Shown here: piece by piece, positions 27,825 to 38,155 of the stretch | Layout: each line of letters starts with the position of its first letter | Position numbering within the stretch: position 1 is the first letter of the stretch | Assembly (NCBI GenBank): GCA_028282785.1 | Contig: JANQHE010000009.1 | Span: 1-64,000 of the forward strand | DNA from: Bacteroidales bacterium | Lineage (GTDB): Bacteria > Bacteroidota > Bacteroidia > Bacteroidales > UBA12077 | Direction: 5' to 3' | Length of the DNA stretch: 64,000 nt | The notes under the pieces: generated by a model | What the model was told of the DNA's origin: nothing | The model's database searches: none | Seen by the model: the letters and a program-made list of their open reading frames with translations, nothing else | Translations under genes and position numbers: made by a program

Positions 27825-29054
27825 TTAATCGATATCGTATTCTTTTATTTTTCTATAAAGCGTTCTTTCGGATATTCCTAAATCTTGTGCAGCATATTTT
27901 CTTTTACCATTATGTTTTTCAAGTGCCTTTTTAATTAACTCAATTTCTTTATCCTCTAAAGAAAGTGATTCCTCAACAAACTCTTCAGTATCTTCAATAT
28001 TAGATTCCTCAATCGTATTAATTGCAGCAGTTTTAGAATCAGGTGTATTTATTACGGAAGAGGATTCCTGGTTATAACTTTGAATTAAATGATCAGCACT
28101 TTTTATATCATCCAAGTCTATTCCTTTTTCTATTAAACCATTCACCAGTTTTTTCAGATTATTTAAATCAGATTTCATATCAAATAAGATCTTGTATAAG
28201 ATTTCTCTTTCAGTAGCAAAGGTTTTCTCATCTACTAAATCATTCCGGTAAATTGCCGGTAATTTATTCGGATAATAATCGGGTAAATATTTTTTTAGAA
28301 TATCTTCAGAAATTACTCTTTGTTCTTCTATAACAGAAAGTTGTTCCGTAATGTTTTTTAACTGCCTGACATTTCCCGGCCATTCGTAATTATCTAAGAT
28401 CCTTCGAGCTTCTTCATTTAAACTAACCGGAGGCATTCTATACCTTTCAGCAAAATCAGTTGCAAATTTCCTAAATAATAAATAGATATCACCTCCACGT
28501 TCTTTTAGAGGAGGAATTACAATTGGAACCGTATTTAATCTGTAATACAGGTCTTCGCGAAATTTATTTTCTTCGATAGCCTTTACCAAATCTACATTAG
28601 TTGCTGCAATTACCCGAACATTGGTTTTTTGCACTTTCGATGACCCAACTCTTAAAAATTCACCGGTTTCCAAAACTCTTAACAGTCTAACTTGTGTAGA
28701 CATAGGCAGTTCAGCTACTTCATCCAAAAAGATAGTACCATTATTGGCAACTTCGAAATAACCCTGGCGACTATCATGAGCACCGGTAAATGAACCTTTT
28801 TCGTGTCCAAACAACTCAGAATCTATTGTTCCGTCAGGAATTGCTCCACAGTTTACCGGAATATATTTTCCATGTTTTCGCGAACTAAAATTGTGAATAA
28901 TCTGTGGAAACACTTCTTTTCCTGTTCCACTTTCGCCGGTTATCAACACGGAAAGGTCGGTTGGAGATACTTGAGAAGCTACATCAATGGCACGATTCAA
29001 CCCGTGCGAATTCCCGATAATTCCAAATCTTTGTTTTATTTTCTGTACATCCAT
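27825..29054 (-). CDS. Sigma54-interacting transcriptional regulator
   Basis: AAA+ activator of sigma54 promoters, 409 residues. There is no receiver or other sensory domain at the N-terminus: the AAA+ domain begins near residue 10. Motifs are Walker A GESGTGKE, the sigma54-contact loop GSFTGA (usual GAFTGA), Walker B GTIFLDEVAELP and the arginine region DLYYRLNTVPIVIPPLKERG. A linker of about 110 low-complexity residues leads to a Fis-type helix-turn-helix, KRKYAAQDLGISERTLYRKI, at the end. It heads the lptE-secG operon. Confidence 0.92.
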   Translation of the reverse strand: MDVQKIKQRFGIIGNSHGLNRAIDVASQVSPTDLSVLITGESGTGKEVFPQIIHNFSSRKHGKYIPVNCGAIPDGTIDSELFGHEKGSFTGAHDSRQGYFEVANNGTIFLDEVAELPMSTQVRLLRVLETGEFLRVGSSKVQKTNVRVIAATNVDLVKAIEENKFREDLYYRLNTVPIVIPPLKERGGDIYLLFRKFATDFAERYRMPPVSLNEEARRILDNYEWPGNVRQLKNITEQLSVIEEQRVISEDILKKYLPDYYPNKLPAIYRNDLVDEKTFATEREILYKILFDMKSDLNNLKKLVNGLIEKGIDLDDIKSADHLIQSYNQESSSVINTPDSKTAAINTIEESNIEDTEEFVEESLSLEDKEIELIKKALEKHNGKRKYAAQDLGISERTLYRKIKEYDID

Positions 29055-29087
29055 ATTGGATATAATTTATTCATTTTTTCGATATGA

Positions 29088-29095
29088 CAAAATTA
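29088..29095 (-). promoter_or_regulatory. -7 box candidate of the sigma54 activator-secG operon
   Basis: TAATTTTG on the minus strand fits TAnnTTTG, 33 bp before the gene start. No TTTG -33 box at the usual distance is visible. Confidence 0.4.
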
Positions 29096-29206
29096 CAATT
29101 TTAAATTAGTATTCTCGTTTTTTTAACAAGTTTTAAGAAAATTCTACTGTCATTAAGGCAGATAAAAAAAGTTTTAAGTTTAAAGTTCAAAGTTCAAAGT
29201 TTGTTT

Positions 29207-29214
29207 TACATTTG
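29207..29214 (+). promoter_or_regulatory. -7 box candidate of kdsB
   Basis: TACATTTG fits TAnnTTTG exactly, 23 bp before the kdsB ATG. Just upstream is a run of direct repeats (AAAGTTC twice, then AAAGTTTG). No clear -33 box. Confidence 0.45.
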
Positions 29215-29237
29215 TTCTTAGTATAAATAAAATCATT

Positions 29238-29981
29238 ATGAAATTTATTGGAATTATTCCTGCAAGATATGCTTCAACAAGGTTTCCTGGTAAACCACTG
29301 GTTAATATAAACGGGAAAACAATGATCCAACGCGTTTATGAGCAATCAAAAAAAACGTTAGAAGTAGTTTATGTAGCAACTGATGATCAAAGGATCGTTG
29401 AAGAGGTAAACCGTTTTGGAGGTAATGTTGTAACAACATCTGAAAATCATCAAAGTGGAACAGATCGCCTTGCTGAAGCAATTGAACTCATTCAAAATGA
29501 CCTCAATCAAAAATTCGATGTAGTAGTTAATATCCAAGGTGATGAACCGTTTATACAACCGGAACAAATTGAAGAAATAAAATCTTGTTTTAATGATCAA
29601 ACTACTGAGATTGCTACTTTAGTAAAAGCAATAGAAAGTTCGGAAGATATTTTCAATGAAAATAAGCCCAAGGTTGTTCTAGATAAAAACATGAACGCAA
29701 TTTATTTTAGTCGCTCGCCTATTCCATTTTTAAGAAATACAAAAAAATCCGATTGGTTAAATCATCATACATTTTACCGTCATATAGGCATGTATGCTTA
29801 TAAAACCGAGATATTACAGAAATTAACTAAAATTAAAAGATCGTCTCTAGAAATAGCGGAATCTTTAGAACAACTTCGTTGGATAGAAAATGGTTACAAA
29901 ATAAAAACAGGTAAAACGAATTTTGATTCATTTGGTGTTGATACACCGGAAGATTTAGAAAGAATATTAAGGTTACTATAA
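29238..29981 (+). CDS. kdsB: 3-deoxy-manno-octulosonate cytidylyltransferase
   Basis: Activates Kdo to CMP-Kdo for the inner core of lipopolysaccharide. The 247-residue length is normal. The nucleotidyltransferase signature is IIPARYASTRFPGKPL (residues 6-21), followed by QRVYEQ, VATDDQRIVEE, TSENHQSGTDRLAEA and VNIQGDEPFI (metal-binding Asp) and FDSFGVDTPEDLERI near the end. It stands alone and is ended by a perfect hairpin. Confidence 0.96.
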   Translation: MKFIGIIPARYASTRFPGKPLVNINGKTMIQRVYEQSKKTLEVVYVATDDQRIVEEVNRFGGNVVTTSENHQSGTDRLAEAIELIQNDLNQKFDVVVNIQGDEPFIQPEQIEEIKSCFNDQTTEIATLVKAIESSEDIFNENKPKVVLDKNMNAIYFSRSPIPFLRNTKKSDWLNHHTFYRHIGMYAYKTEILQKLTKIKRSSLEIAESLEQLRWIENGYKIKTGKTNFDSFGVDTPEDLERILRLL

Positions 29982-30008
29982 CAACCTCACTAATATTAAG
30001 ATAACGTT

Positions 30009-30045
30009 AAGAAATAGCTCAAAAATTTGAGCTATTTCTTATTTG
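30009..30045 (+). terminator. Terminator after kdsB
   Basis: AAGAAATAGCTCAAA and TTTGAGCTATTTCTT are perfectly complementary 15-nt arms about 28 bp after the stop, followed by ATTTGT. Confidence 0.75.
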
Positions 30046-30136
30046 TCAACATTTTTTATACGCTCATAAAAAAACAATTGAACATTAGCCATAGAAATCG
30101 TAATTTCATATGACAATTCTATAAAACCGAATTAAA

Positions 30137-30694
30137 ATGGAAATAAAGGGTACCGCTGTAAAATCTATTAAAGATTTTGTTGATAAAAAATTCAAGGAAA
30201 GATCAAAGGAATGGTTTAATTCTTTACCTGAAGCTACTCAAGAAATCTTAAAAGGTGGTGTTTTAGCTAACAACTGGTATCCTATGAAAAATGCTGCAAT
30301 TACACCTACCAAGGCGATTGCTAAAATGTTTTTTAATAATGACGTTAAAGAAGCTGCTTTCCAATCAGGAAGATATAGTGCTGAAATCGGATTAAAGGGC
30401 GTTTACATGATTTTTATAATGATAGCAAAACCGGGCTATATTATTCAAAGAGCAAGTAGAGTATTTCAGTCATATTATAGCCCCACAGACATGGAAGTGG
30501 TCGAAACAAAAATAAAAGGTGTTACATTGCACATAACTAAATTTCCAGAACCTGATCATGTTATTGAATATAGAATTGCGGGGTGGATTCAGAAAGCACT
30601 TGAACTTACAAATTGTAATGATGTGAAGGTGAATATTACGAAATCGCTCACAAAAGGTGATCAAGTTACGGAATTCGATATTTCATGGAACTAA
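30137..30694 (+). CDS. Uncharacterised 185-residue protein, DUF2378/V4R-like fold possible
   Basis: I do not recognise a firm family. The protein is soluble, with an N-terminal helical half (IKGTAVKSIKDFVDKKFKERSKEWFNSLPE, in which WFNSLPEATQEIL stands out, then NNWYPMKNAAITPTKAI) and a C-terminal alpha/beta half (SRVFQSYYSPTDMEVVETK and IAGWIQKALELTNCNDVKV). This pattern, with the S/RVFQ..Y and AGWIQKALELTG core, is like the DUF2378 (Myxococcus)/V4R-type small-molecule-binding domains; that is a guess. It is flanked by terminators on both sides, so it is a single-gene unit. Confidence 0.6.
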   Translation: MEIKGTAVKSIKDFVDKKFKERSKEWFNSLPEATQEILKGGVLANNWYPMKNAAITPTKAIAKMFFNNDVKEAAFQSGRYSAEIGLKGVYMIFIMIAKPGYIIQRASRVFQSYYSPTDMEVVETKIKGVTLHITKFPEPDHVIEYRIAGWIQKALELTNCNDVKVNITKSLTKGDQVTEFDISWN

Positions 30695-30730
30695 ATAGTT
30701 AATTCTGATTTAGGATTCTTTTCTGTTTGA

Positions 30731-30767
30731 AAGTAAGCTCAGACCTGGTTTTGGGCTTACTTTTTTA
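30731..30767. terminator. Bidirectional terminator between two convergent genes
   Basis: AAGTAAGC and GCTTACTT form an 8-bp stem with TTTTTT after it on the plus strand; the stem ends next to the TonB-dependent receptor stop. Confidence 0.8.
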
Positions 30768-33182
30768 TTAAAACTGAACTATAATTCCTAAAGAAGGTAA
30801 TATGGTTCCGGCACCCTCGCTAACAATTGTTTTCATAAGATACCTATCGGGATTATTAACATCTACAATAAAATTTCCATTATTATCAGATTCCGGAATA
30901 AATTTATCGGGTTCATCTGATTTAAAATTATATACATTCTGAATATCCAAATAAAGCATTAATGACCATTTATCGTAAAAGTATTGTTTGTCAATTCTGA
31001 TATCCAACTGGTGAAAGTTACCTAAACGTAAAGTGTTAAACTTTGAAAAATCAAGGTACTCTCTTCCTCTTGCATCCCATGCCGAAATTAAACCGGTTTT
31101 ATTTTTATCAACCGGAGTAAAGGGAGCACCTCCTACAAACCTCCATTTAAACCCGAATTGCCAGTTCTTTTTTAAATCACGTGTTGCAGTAATATTTAAA
31201 AGATGAATATTATCCCAGGCGCTTGGAATATAACCAGAAGTAAAATTTAAATTATCATCAAACTCTTTAAACTCACTTCGAACAAGGGTATAAGACAATA
31301 CCATATTAAAACCATATAAATTCTTGTGCCTTGCCAAAAACTCAATTCCAAATGACCGGCCTTCAGCAATTGATAAAACCTCCTCATCCCCAAAAGTACC
31401 GAAATCTGCCCCCTTGTTTGCTAAAGCAATAGAATCGCTAACTGAAAATGGATAATCCCTATAATACTTATAAAACCCTTCAATAGATAAAAAAGACTGG
31501 CCTGTCGGTAAATATTCTAAACCTGCAACGATATGATCGACAGAAATATATTTTAAGCCATTTTCTTTATTTAGGAACTCTCCGGTACCGTTACTAAACC
31601 CCAATGTTGTATAGGCTGGAAGCTGATAGTACCTTCCCGTATTAAAATTAAAAGAAACCTCAGGTAAGAATTTATAAGAAGCTGAAAACCTGGGAGAAAA
31701 TTGTTCCAACATATTAGACATGCCAGCTGAATAATTATTGGCATCGGCACGCACTCCTAATGATAGTGTCAATTGTTTTTGAAAATATTCTTTACTTACC
31801 TGGCCAAAAAATGACCATTTCCAAAAATCCAGGTTTACATCATAGTCTGTTACAACCGGAGTAAAACCAATAAAATCTTTCCTGAATGTGTTATTCGAAT
31901 ATTGAGCATATTCAATGCCTGCCCCTACATTTATTTTATAACCATTATCTGTTCTGGTTGTATTTTCATATCGAAATTTATTTTCTGCTTCAGCCGAATT
32001 ATAGTCGAAAGTTTTTAATGAGTCTAACTCAATATTGTCTTGGTATTTATATGAATAATTATCTAAAAAACTCCTGCTTAAAACCCAGGTTCCATAACTT
32101 TTTTCTCTATAATGCTTATAAACAATGCCAAAAGTATAACCCCACTGCTCATTAACCGGCAAATAATTTAAGATGTATTTCTGGTCTTCTGTTTCATTTG
32201 CGTCAAGGTTTAATTCAGAAATATCATAGGCTCCTAAACCAATAAATGTAAGTTCATTTTTTTTATTAAACCTTGTTTTTACCTTAAATTGCATATCATT
32301 ATAAGTAGGTAAAAATGGTAATTCCAAAACGGAAAATAACAGTTGCAAGTAAGACCTTCGTACAGAAAAAATATAAGTTGTATTATTTCCTACCGGGCCA
32401 TCTAACGTTAATGCTACTTCGGAAGAACCAAGTGTTCCCTGAATTTCCATTTTCTCTGAGTTTCCATCTTTTTGTTTAAACTCGATCACAGAACTTAAGG
32501 CATCGCCTCTATTAGCAGGGAAAGCACCAGAATATAGATTTACTTCCCGAACAAAATCAACATTGATAATTCCAACTGGTCCTCCGGATGCTCCCTGAGT
32601 TGCAAAGTGGTTTATATTCGGAATTTCAACATCATCCAAAAAAAATGAGTTTTCGCTTGGCCCACCACCTCGAACAATAACATCGTTTCGTTGAGCTGGT
32701 GTTGATGCTACGCCTGGAAAAGACTGAATAACCTTAGAAATATCACGGTTAGCACCAGGTATTTTTTCGATTTCCTGTACACCAATTACTCTTAATGAAA
32801 CCGGGCTTTCTTCTATTTTTCTAAATACCGACGGCTTAACAACTACCTCATCCAACGCAATACTTGATTCAACTAAAGGAATATTGATATTCACAACTTT
32901 TGCATTTGTAACCATTAAATCAGGCGATATATATGTTTCATATCCAACAGCAGAAACTTGCAATTTCACAAAACCCGGTTTTATTCCTTCAAGCTTAAAA
33001 TTTCCATCAAAATCCGATGCAACACCAATATTTGTTTGATATACAACAACATTCGCAAAAGGCACAGGTTCGTTATTCGAACTAATGTAAACCCGTCCTT
33101 TTACAATCCCATTATTTTCACCTTGCGACATTAAGGTTAATGGTAAGAGAAGCAATGCTAAATATAAAATAGATTTAGCCAT
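30768..33182 (-). CDS. TonB-dependent receptor with carboxypeptidase-regulatory-like N-terminal domain
   Basis: An outer-membrane transporter of 804 residues. A signal peptide (ending LMSQG near residue 20) is followed by a carboxypeptidase-regulatory-like beta domain at about 27-105 (VKGRVYISSNNEPVPFANV), a plug domain at about 120-225 (RDISKVIQSFPGVASTPAQR, IVRGGGPSENSFFLDDVEIP), then a barrel that ends in LGIIVQF with a terminal Phe. No SusD-type partner is next to it, so it is more likely a non-SusC transporter. It is divergent from a propeller histidine kinase gene. Confidence 0.9.
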   Translation of the reverse strand: MAKSILYLALLLLPLTLMSQGENNGIVKGRVYISSNNEPVPFANVVVYQTNIGVASDFDGNFKLEGIKPGFVKLQVSAVGYETYISPDLMVTNAKVVNINIPLVESSIALDEVVVKPSVFRKIEESPVSLRVIGVQEIEKIPGANRDISKVIQSFPGVASTPAQRNDVIVRGGGPSENSFFLDDVEIPNINHFATQGASGGPVGIINVDFVREVNLYSGAFPANRGDALSSVIEFKQKDGNSEKMEIQGTLGSSEVALTLDGPVGNNTTYIFSVRRSYLQLLFSVLELPFLPTYNDMQFKVKTRFNKKNELTFIGLGAYDISELNLDANETEDQKYILNYLPVNEQWGYTFGIVYKHYREKSYGTWVLSRSFLDNYSYKYQDNIELDSLKTFDYNSAEAENKFRYENTTRTDNGYKINVGAGIEYAQYSNNTFRKDFIGFTPVVTDYDVNLDFWKWSFFGQVSKEYFQKQLTLSLGVRADANNYSAGMSNMLEQFSPRFSASYKFLPEVSFNFNTGRYYQLPAYTTLGFSNGTGEFLNKENGLKYISVDHIVAGLEYLPTGQSFLSIEGFYKYYRDYPFSVSDSIALANKGADFGTFGDEEVLSIAEGRSFGIEFLARHKNLYGFNMVLSYTLVRSEFKEFDDNLNFTSGYIPSAWDNIHLLNITATRDLKKNWQFGFKWRFVGGAPFTPVDKNKTGLISAWDARGREYLDFSKFNTLRLGNFHQLDIRIDKQYFYDKWSLMLYLDIQNVYNFKSDEPDKFIPESDNNGNFIVDVNNPDRYLMKTIVSEGAGTILPSLGIIVQF

Positions 33183-33303
33183 ATTTTTGTTTGTTTTTCA
33201 TGTTAATTTGTTAAACATACATTTTATAAAAATGTTTTAATGGCTATATTATTTTTTTCATTCAGAAATATCTTCTTACTTTAAGCTGCTCATTATTTGT
33301 TAT

Positions 33304-36300
33304 ATGTTAAAGTTACTTTATTCTTTTTTGTTGGTTTTTGTGCCAATCTTTTATACCAATGCTCAAAATTTCGAAATTAAGAGTATTCGTAATGACTATA
33401 TGACAAAGTTCGAGAATTATACTATTGAATCCGGATTAAGTAATAACAATTGCATAAAAGTTTACCAGGATAAATACGGATTTATTTGGATAGGAACTTC
33501 GAAAGGCCTTAACAGGTTTGATGGGCATACTTTTGTAAACTATCATCATAATCCTGATGATTCGACAAGTATCTCGGGTAATTTCATAAGTGATATTACC
33601 GAAGACAAATATGGAAATTTATGGATAGCCACACATAATGGATTAAACCGATATAACAGGGAACAAGAGCATTTTATCAGATATCAATCATTACGCAGGG
33701 CAAATAGTATTAGTCATAATAATATTCGGAAATTTTTGCCTGACAGTGCGGGATTTTTATGGATAGAAACTCTTGATGGAACATTGAACAAATTCGATAT
33801 TAATAAGAAGAAGTTTTCTCATTACACGCATCCTAAAATTATTCAACCTTTTTATGATTATTATGGTATGCTTCAGGATCCGGAAGGTTTAATCTGGATT
33901 GGGGGAAGAAACCTGGGGCCTGGTTTTTTTAATCCTGACAGTGAAGAATTTAGGTTTATAGAAACTGTACCTCAAGTCAAAGGTAAAAAAAGAGATTCAG
34001 ACGTAGCTTGTTATTTTATTGATTCTTACAATACATTTTGGATTTCCGGTATTGATGGGATTTACACTTACGATCGTGAGCATGATTATTTTTCAAAGTT
34101 CCTTGGAACTTCAACTTTCTCGATCATTCAATCCAAGGATGGCATTATCTGGTTTGCATCAGGCAGTGGTATATATACTTATAACTATAAAACACAAGTT
34201 ATTACTCATTACACTAATGATGAAAATAATTCAGTTTCGTTAATCGACAATCATGTTAGTGATATTCTCGAGGATCGTAACGGAAATATTTGGATTGCAA
34301 CTCGTTCAGGTTTAAGCAAGCTTGATTTTCGAACTAACAAATTCGGGCACATTTATCATATTCCGGAAAATGAAAATAGCCTGGCATCAAATAAGGTTTC
34401 CAGTATTGTTCAAGATAATCAGAATAATTTATGGATTGCATATAAAAACAAAGGATTCGACAGGTACAACCTTGAGAACAAAAACATAGAGCATTTTCAA
34501 ACAAAAACTCATTCGGGATTAAAATCGGATGTTGTTTCTAAGCTATATTTTGACAAAGACTGGAATCTGTGGATAGGTTTATGGCGAGGTGTTGGATTTA
34601 ATATCTATAATCCAAGATTAAAGGAGTTCAAACATTACGTACTTGATAAGAATTCCCGGAAAAGAGACTGGTATTCGGATTTTTTAGAAGATAATCAAGG
34701 AAATTACTGGATTGCAGTGTGGGGTTCTGTCGGATTGCACAAGTTTAATATTGCAAGCAATAAATTTGATCCGGATCATTTTAGGCCTATTAACAGGCCA
34801 TTAAATAAACACATTAACAGCCTTGTTATTGATAAAAACCAAAATTTATGGATTGGCACAAAAGATCGCCTTATATTCAGATATAATATAAACAATGAAA
34901 AGTTTGAATCGTTTATTTACCAGGAATATCCTCTTACTGTAGAATCCGAAAGATTTCTTAAAACAAGGAAAGGAGCGTTTGATCAATTTAATGAGGTTTC
35001 TCACACCACTCTTGACCAATTAGGTAATCCGTGGTTTATTGCAAGTAATCAAATTATTAAATATGATTTAAAAGAAGAGAAATTTAGCTCTTTTAAAGTT
35101 GATTCCGGCCAATACATTAAACCGTTGAAGAATGGTTTATTATTTAGGTTTGAAGAATCTTTTCTGTTGTTTTCATTTGCTGGCCAAAAATTTAAAAACC
35201 CGCATTTTAACTCCTATACCGATCTATGTGATGTCCTTGACATCGTATCCGGTTTTAAAAATAATCTGCTTATAATAAAAAGCCAAAAGGTACAGTTGGG
35301 TAACAAAAAGGAGTTTAAGCTAAAAGATTCTGTTGACTATATTTATAAATCGTATATTGATTCAAAAAATCAAATCTGGTTATTTTCCAGAAACCAATTG
35401 ATTATTCTTGATGAGGACTTAAATGAAATTTATCTTCATGGTTTAGTTAATCATTTTAATCATACCGAAGTATTTTGTTTGTATGAGTTTAATGATATGA
35501 TATGGATTGGAACCAATAATGGATTATTTGCTATTGAGGATTTTATCATAAAACAGCATTATACTTTTGATTCCATGGATCAATACTCACTTATCAACAA
35601 TAAGGTGTACAGTATTTGCTCTAACCTTACTAATTCATTATGGATTGGAACAGAAACAGGTTTATGTTTACTTGATATACCAAATCACAAATTCACACCC
35701 TATAACACCCCTGGCCAGGATGCTTTAACATCACATTTAACCAGTTGTTTGTTAGAAGATTCGAAAGGCAATATTTGGATTGGAACAACAAATTTTGGTT
35801 TAAATAAATTAGATTCCGAAACTGGAAAAGTTCAACATTACACACACAAGTCCTACGATTCTTTAAGTATTTCATCCAATCAAATTAATTTTATTTTCGA
35901 AGATTCAAAAAGCAATTTATGGATAGCAACCCATAATGGTTTAAATCAACTCACGGCTCATTCGAACTTTAAACGATATGGCATTTGTGATGGTTTGCCT
36001 GATCACGTTATTAGTTCTATTACAGAAGATAATGATGGGAATCTTTGGTTAACTTCTCCCAAGGGAATTTCGAAATTTGATCCCAGAACAAAAAAAATTA
36101 ACAGTTTGAATAAAAATTCCGGCTTAGCCGGTAATCATTATAATACTGCTCTAAAATTAGATGATGGCAGGTTGGTTTTTGGAGGAGAAAATGGAATCAA
36201 TATTTTTGATCCTTTAGAAATTGCATGCGATATGCCTATTCCAAATATTCAAATCACCGGATTCGATATTTTCAATAAAACCTATAAGCATGATTTAACC

Positions 36301-37305
36301 AATATTGAAAAAATAAAACTTAGCTACAAACAGAACTTTTTTTCCATACAGTTTTCTTCATTGCAATTTAATAAAAATCATCATTATAAATTTTACTACA
36401 AATTAGAAAATGTTGATCCGGACTGGAATAAAATCAATCATGAACCCAACGTCAGCTATACCGATATTAAGCCAGGGCACTACAGTTTTCATATTAAAAT
36501 AACACCTGATGATGGATTAATACAATATACAAAAAAGCTTAAAATTATTATTACGCCCCCGTTTTGGAAAACTTATTGGTTTTATTCTATCGTAACTATA
36601 ATTATACTAATTGTATTAGCCTGGATGATAAGGTTAAAGTTTAGAAGTATAAGAGCAGAACTGGCTAAATCAGAAATTGAACAGAGAATGTTAAGAACAC
36701 AAATGAATCCGCATTTTATCTTTAACATACTTACAACCTTACAGAATCTTATTCTGAATAATGATGTTTCAAATGCCAATAAGTATTTAACCCGTTTCTC
36801 GAAGTTACTGAGAATGATCCTACAGAATTCAAGGTCAACCTATATTTCTATTTCGGAGGAGGTTAATATCATTACTAACTACATTGAACTACAGAAGCTC
36901 AGATATAACAACAAATTTAATTACAAAATTGATGTTGATAATACGCTTGATCTTGAATTGGATCAAATTCCACCCATGTTAGCTCAGCCTTTTATTGAAA
37001 ACTCGATTGAGCATGGTTTTGTAGAAGCCAATCAGGAGTACCTTTTAGATATTTCGATTATAAGGGATAATAACTTTATAATATACACAATTGCCGATAA
37101 TGGTATTGGAATTGAAAAATCACTAAAAATAAAATCTCAATATAAAGAAGATTATAAAAGTTTGGGTATTAAAATTATTAATGATCGTATGATCAATTTA
37201 AATAAGATTCAGAAACAAAATATAGATTTAAAAGTAAAAGATATAAGCACTAAAACTAAATCAGAACAAGGAACAAAAGTTATAATAACTATCAAAAATG
37301 CTTAG
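33304..37305 (+). CDS. Propeller sensor histidine kinase, LytS type
   Basis: A 1333-residue transmembrane sensor. The secreted part (after a signal at 1-20) contains about eighteen propeller repeats of the form ED.xGNxWIGTxxGLNxFD, forming most likely two seven-bladed propellers, and then a Y_Y_Y domain (about 980-1070). One transmembrane helix (about 1088-1110) leads to a LytS-type kinase: MNPHFIFNILTTLQNL with the histidine near 1137, and the ATP lid ADNGIGIEKSL. It differs from the HTCS of Bacteroides in that its regulator is a separate gene, which overlaps its stop by 8 bp. Confidence 0.93.
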   Translation: MLKLLYSFLLVFVPIFYTNAQNFEIKSIRNDYMTKFENYTIESGLSNNNCIKVYQDKYGFIWIGTSKGLNRFDGHTFVNYHHNPDDSTSISGNFISDITEDKYGNLWIATHNGLNRYNREQEHFIRYQSLRRANSISHNNIRKFLPDSAGFLWIETLDGTLNKFDINKKKFSHYTHPKIIQPFYDYYGMLQDPEGLIWIGGRNLGPGFFNPDSEEFRFIETVPQVKGKKRDSDVACYFIDSYNTFWISGIDGIYTYDREHDYFSKFLGTSTFSIIQSKDGIIWFASGSGIYTYNYKTQVITHYTNDENNSVSLIDNHVSDILEDRNGNIWIATRSGLSKLDFRTNKFGHIYHIPENENSLASNKVSSIVQDNQNNLWIAYKNKGFDRYNLENKNIEHFQTKTHSGLKSDVVSKLYFDKDWNLWIGLWRGVGFNIYNPRLKEFKHYVLDKNSRKRDWYSDFLEDNQGNYWIAVWGSVGLHKFNIASNKFDPDHFRPINRPLNKHINSLVIDKNQNLWIGTKDRLIFRYNINNEKFESFIYQEYPLTVESERFLKTRKGAFDQFNEVSHTTLDQLGNPWFIASNQIIKYDLKEEKFSSFKVDSGQYIKPLKNGLLFRFEESFLLFSFAGQKFKNPHFNSYTDLCDVLDIVSGFKNNLLIIKSQKVQLGNKKEFKLKDSVDYIYKSYIDSKNQIWLFSRNQLIILDEDLNEIYLHGLVNHFNHTEVFCLYEFNDMIWIGTNNGLFAIEDFIIKQHYTFDSMDQYSLINNKVYSICSNLTNSLWIGTETGLCLLDIPNHKFTPYNTPGQDALTSHLTSCLLEDSKGNIWIGTTNFGLNKLDSETGKVQHYTHKSYDSLSISSNQINFIFEDSKSNLWIATHNGLNQLTAHSNFKRYGICDGLPDHVISSITEDNDGNLWLTSPKGISKFDPRTKKINSLNKNSGLAGNHYNTALKLDDGRLVFGGENGINIFDPLEIACDMPIPNIQITGFDIFNKTYKHDLTNIEKIKLSYKQNFFSIQFSSLQFNKNHHYKFYYKLENVDPDWNKINHEPNVSYTDIKPGHYSFHIKITPDDGLIQYTKKLKIIITPPFWKTYWFYSIVTIIILIVLAWMIRLKFRSIRAELAKSEIEQRMLRTQMNPHFIFNILTTLQNLILNNDVSNANKYLTRFSKLLRMILQNSRSTYISISEEVNIITNYIELQKLRYNNKFNYKIDVDNTLDLELDQIPPMLAQPFIENSIEHGFVEANQEYLLDISIIRDNNFIIYTIADNGIGIEKSLKIKSQYKEDYKSLGIKIINDRMINLNKIQKQNIDLKVKDISTKTKSEQGTKVIITIKNA

Positions 37306-38047
37306 AACACTTATAATAGAAGATGAAGTTAATGCCCAGGAAGCTTTACAAAAGCTTATCGAGAATCATTGTGATCATGTTAAAATCATAAGTTTGGCCA
37401 ACACGGTTAAATCAGGGATAAATGATATTAAGGTTCATAATCCTGATTTGGTTTTATTGGATATTAAACTATCAGATGGCAGTGGTTTTGATATTTTAAA
37501 ACTAATTGACAGTAGTAATATTCATGTAATTTTTACTACTGCCTATAATGAGTTTGCTATTAAAGCATTTAAATTCAGTGCTATTGATTATTTGCTAAAA
37601 CCCATAGATATAGATGAGTTTAAAGATGCTATTGATAAAGTGGTTATTGCACAAGATCAAAAAAATACTCAAAAGAAACTAGATGTATTTCTGGAAAATA
37701 TAAATAATATATCGAAAGAAGTAAAAAAGATTGTTCTGAAAACCAATGATAGTATCCACCTGGTAAATGTAAATGATATTTTAAGATGTCAATCTGATGG
37801 GAACTATACCTATTTTTACTTTACCAACCAAGCTCCTGTATTAGTATCTAAAAACTTAAAGGAATATTATGAGATGCTTAAAGACTATCAGTTTTTCAGG
37901 CCACATCAATCTCATATTGTAAATATAAACTACATTAAAAAATATCATAAGTTAGATGGCGGGTATCTTATTTTGCAAGATAAATCTACAATTCCTGTAG
38001 CCACCAGAAAAAGAGATGAACTTATGAAAATATTTGAAACCCTTTAA
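37298..38047 (+). CDS. LytTR-type response regulator
   Basis: Partner of the propeller kinase. The receiver domain occupies about 1-115 (TLIIEDEVNAQEAL, phospho-acceptor Asp near 55 in LVLLDIKLSDG, TAYNEFAIKAFKFSAIDYLLKPI) and the LytTR DNA-binding domain about 145-245 (IVLKTNDSIHLVNVNDILRC, HQSHIVNINYIKKY). Both domains look complete. Its start overlaps the kinase stop by 8 bp, so the two are co-translated. Targets are unknown; the divergent TonB-dependent receptor and the genes that follow are the nearest candidates. Confidence 0.93.
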   Translation: MLRTLIIEDEVNAQEALQKLIENHCDHVKIISLANTVKSGINDIKVHNPDLVLLDIKLSDGSGFDILKLIDSSNIHVIFTTAYNEFAIKAFKFSAIDYLLKPIDIDEFKDAIDKVVIAQDQKNTQKKLDVFLENINNISKEVKKIVLKTNDSIHLVNVNDILRCQSDGNYTYFYFTNQAPVLVSKNLKEYYEMLKDYQFFRPHQSHIVNINYIKKYHKLDGGYLILQDKSTIPVATRKRDELMKIFETL

Positions 38048-38155
38048 TCAGATTTTTATAAAGCTCCGGCAAATTTTAATCATATCGCTACAAATTTTAA
38101 TCCGGTAACATTTTATTGAATCGGTTAGCTATATTCGTGTTATACTTTATACAAC

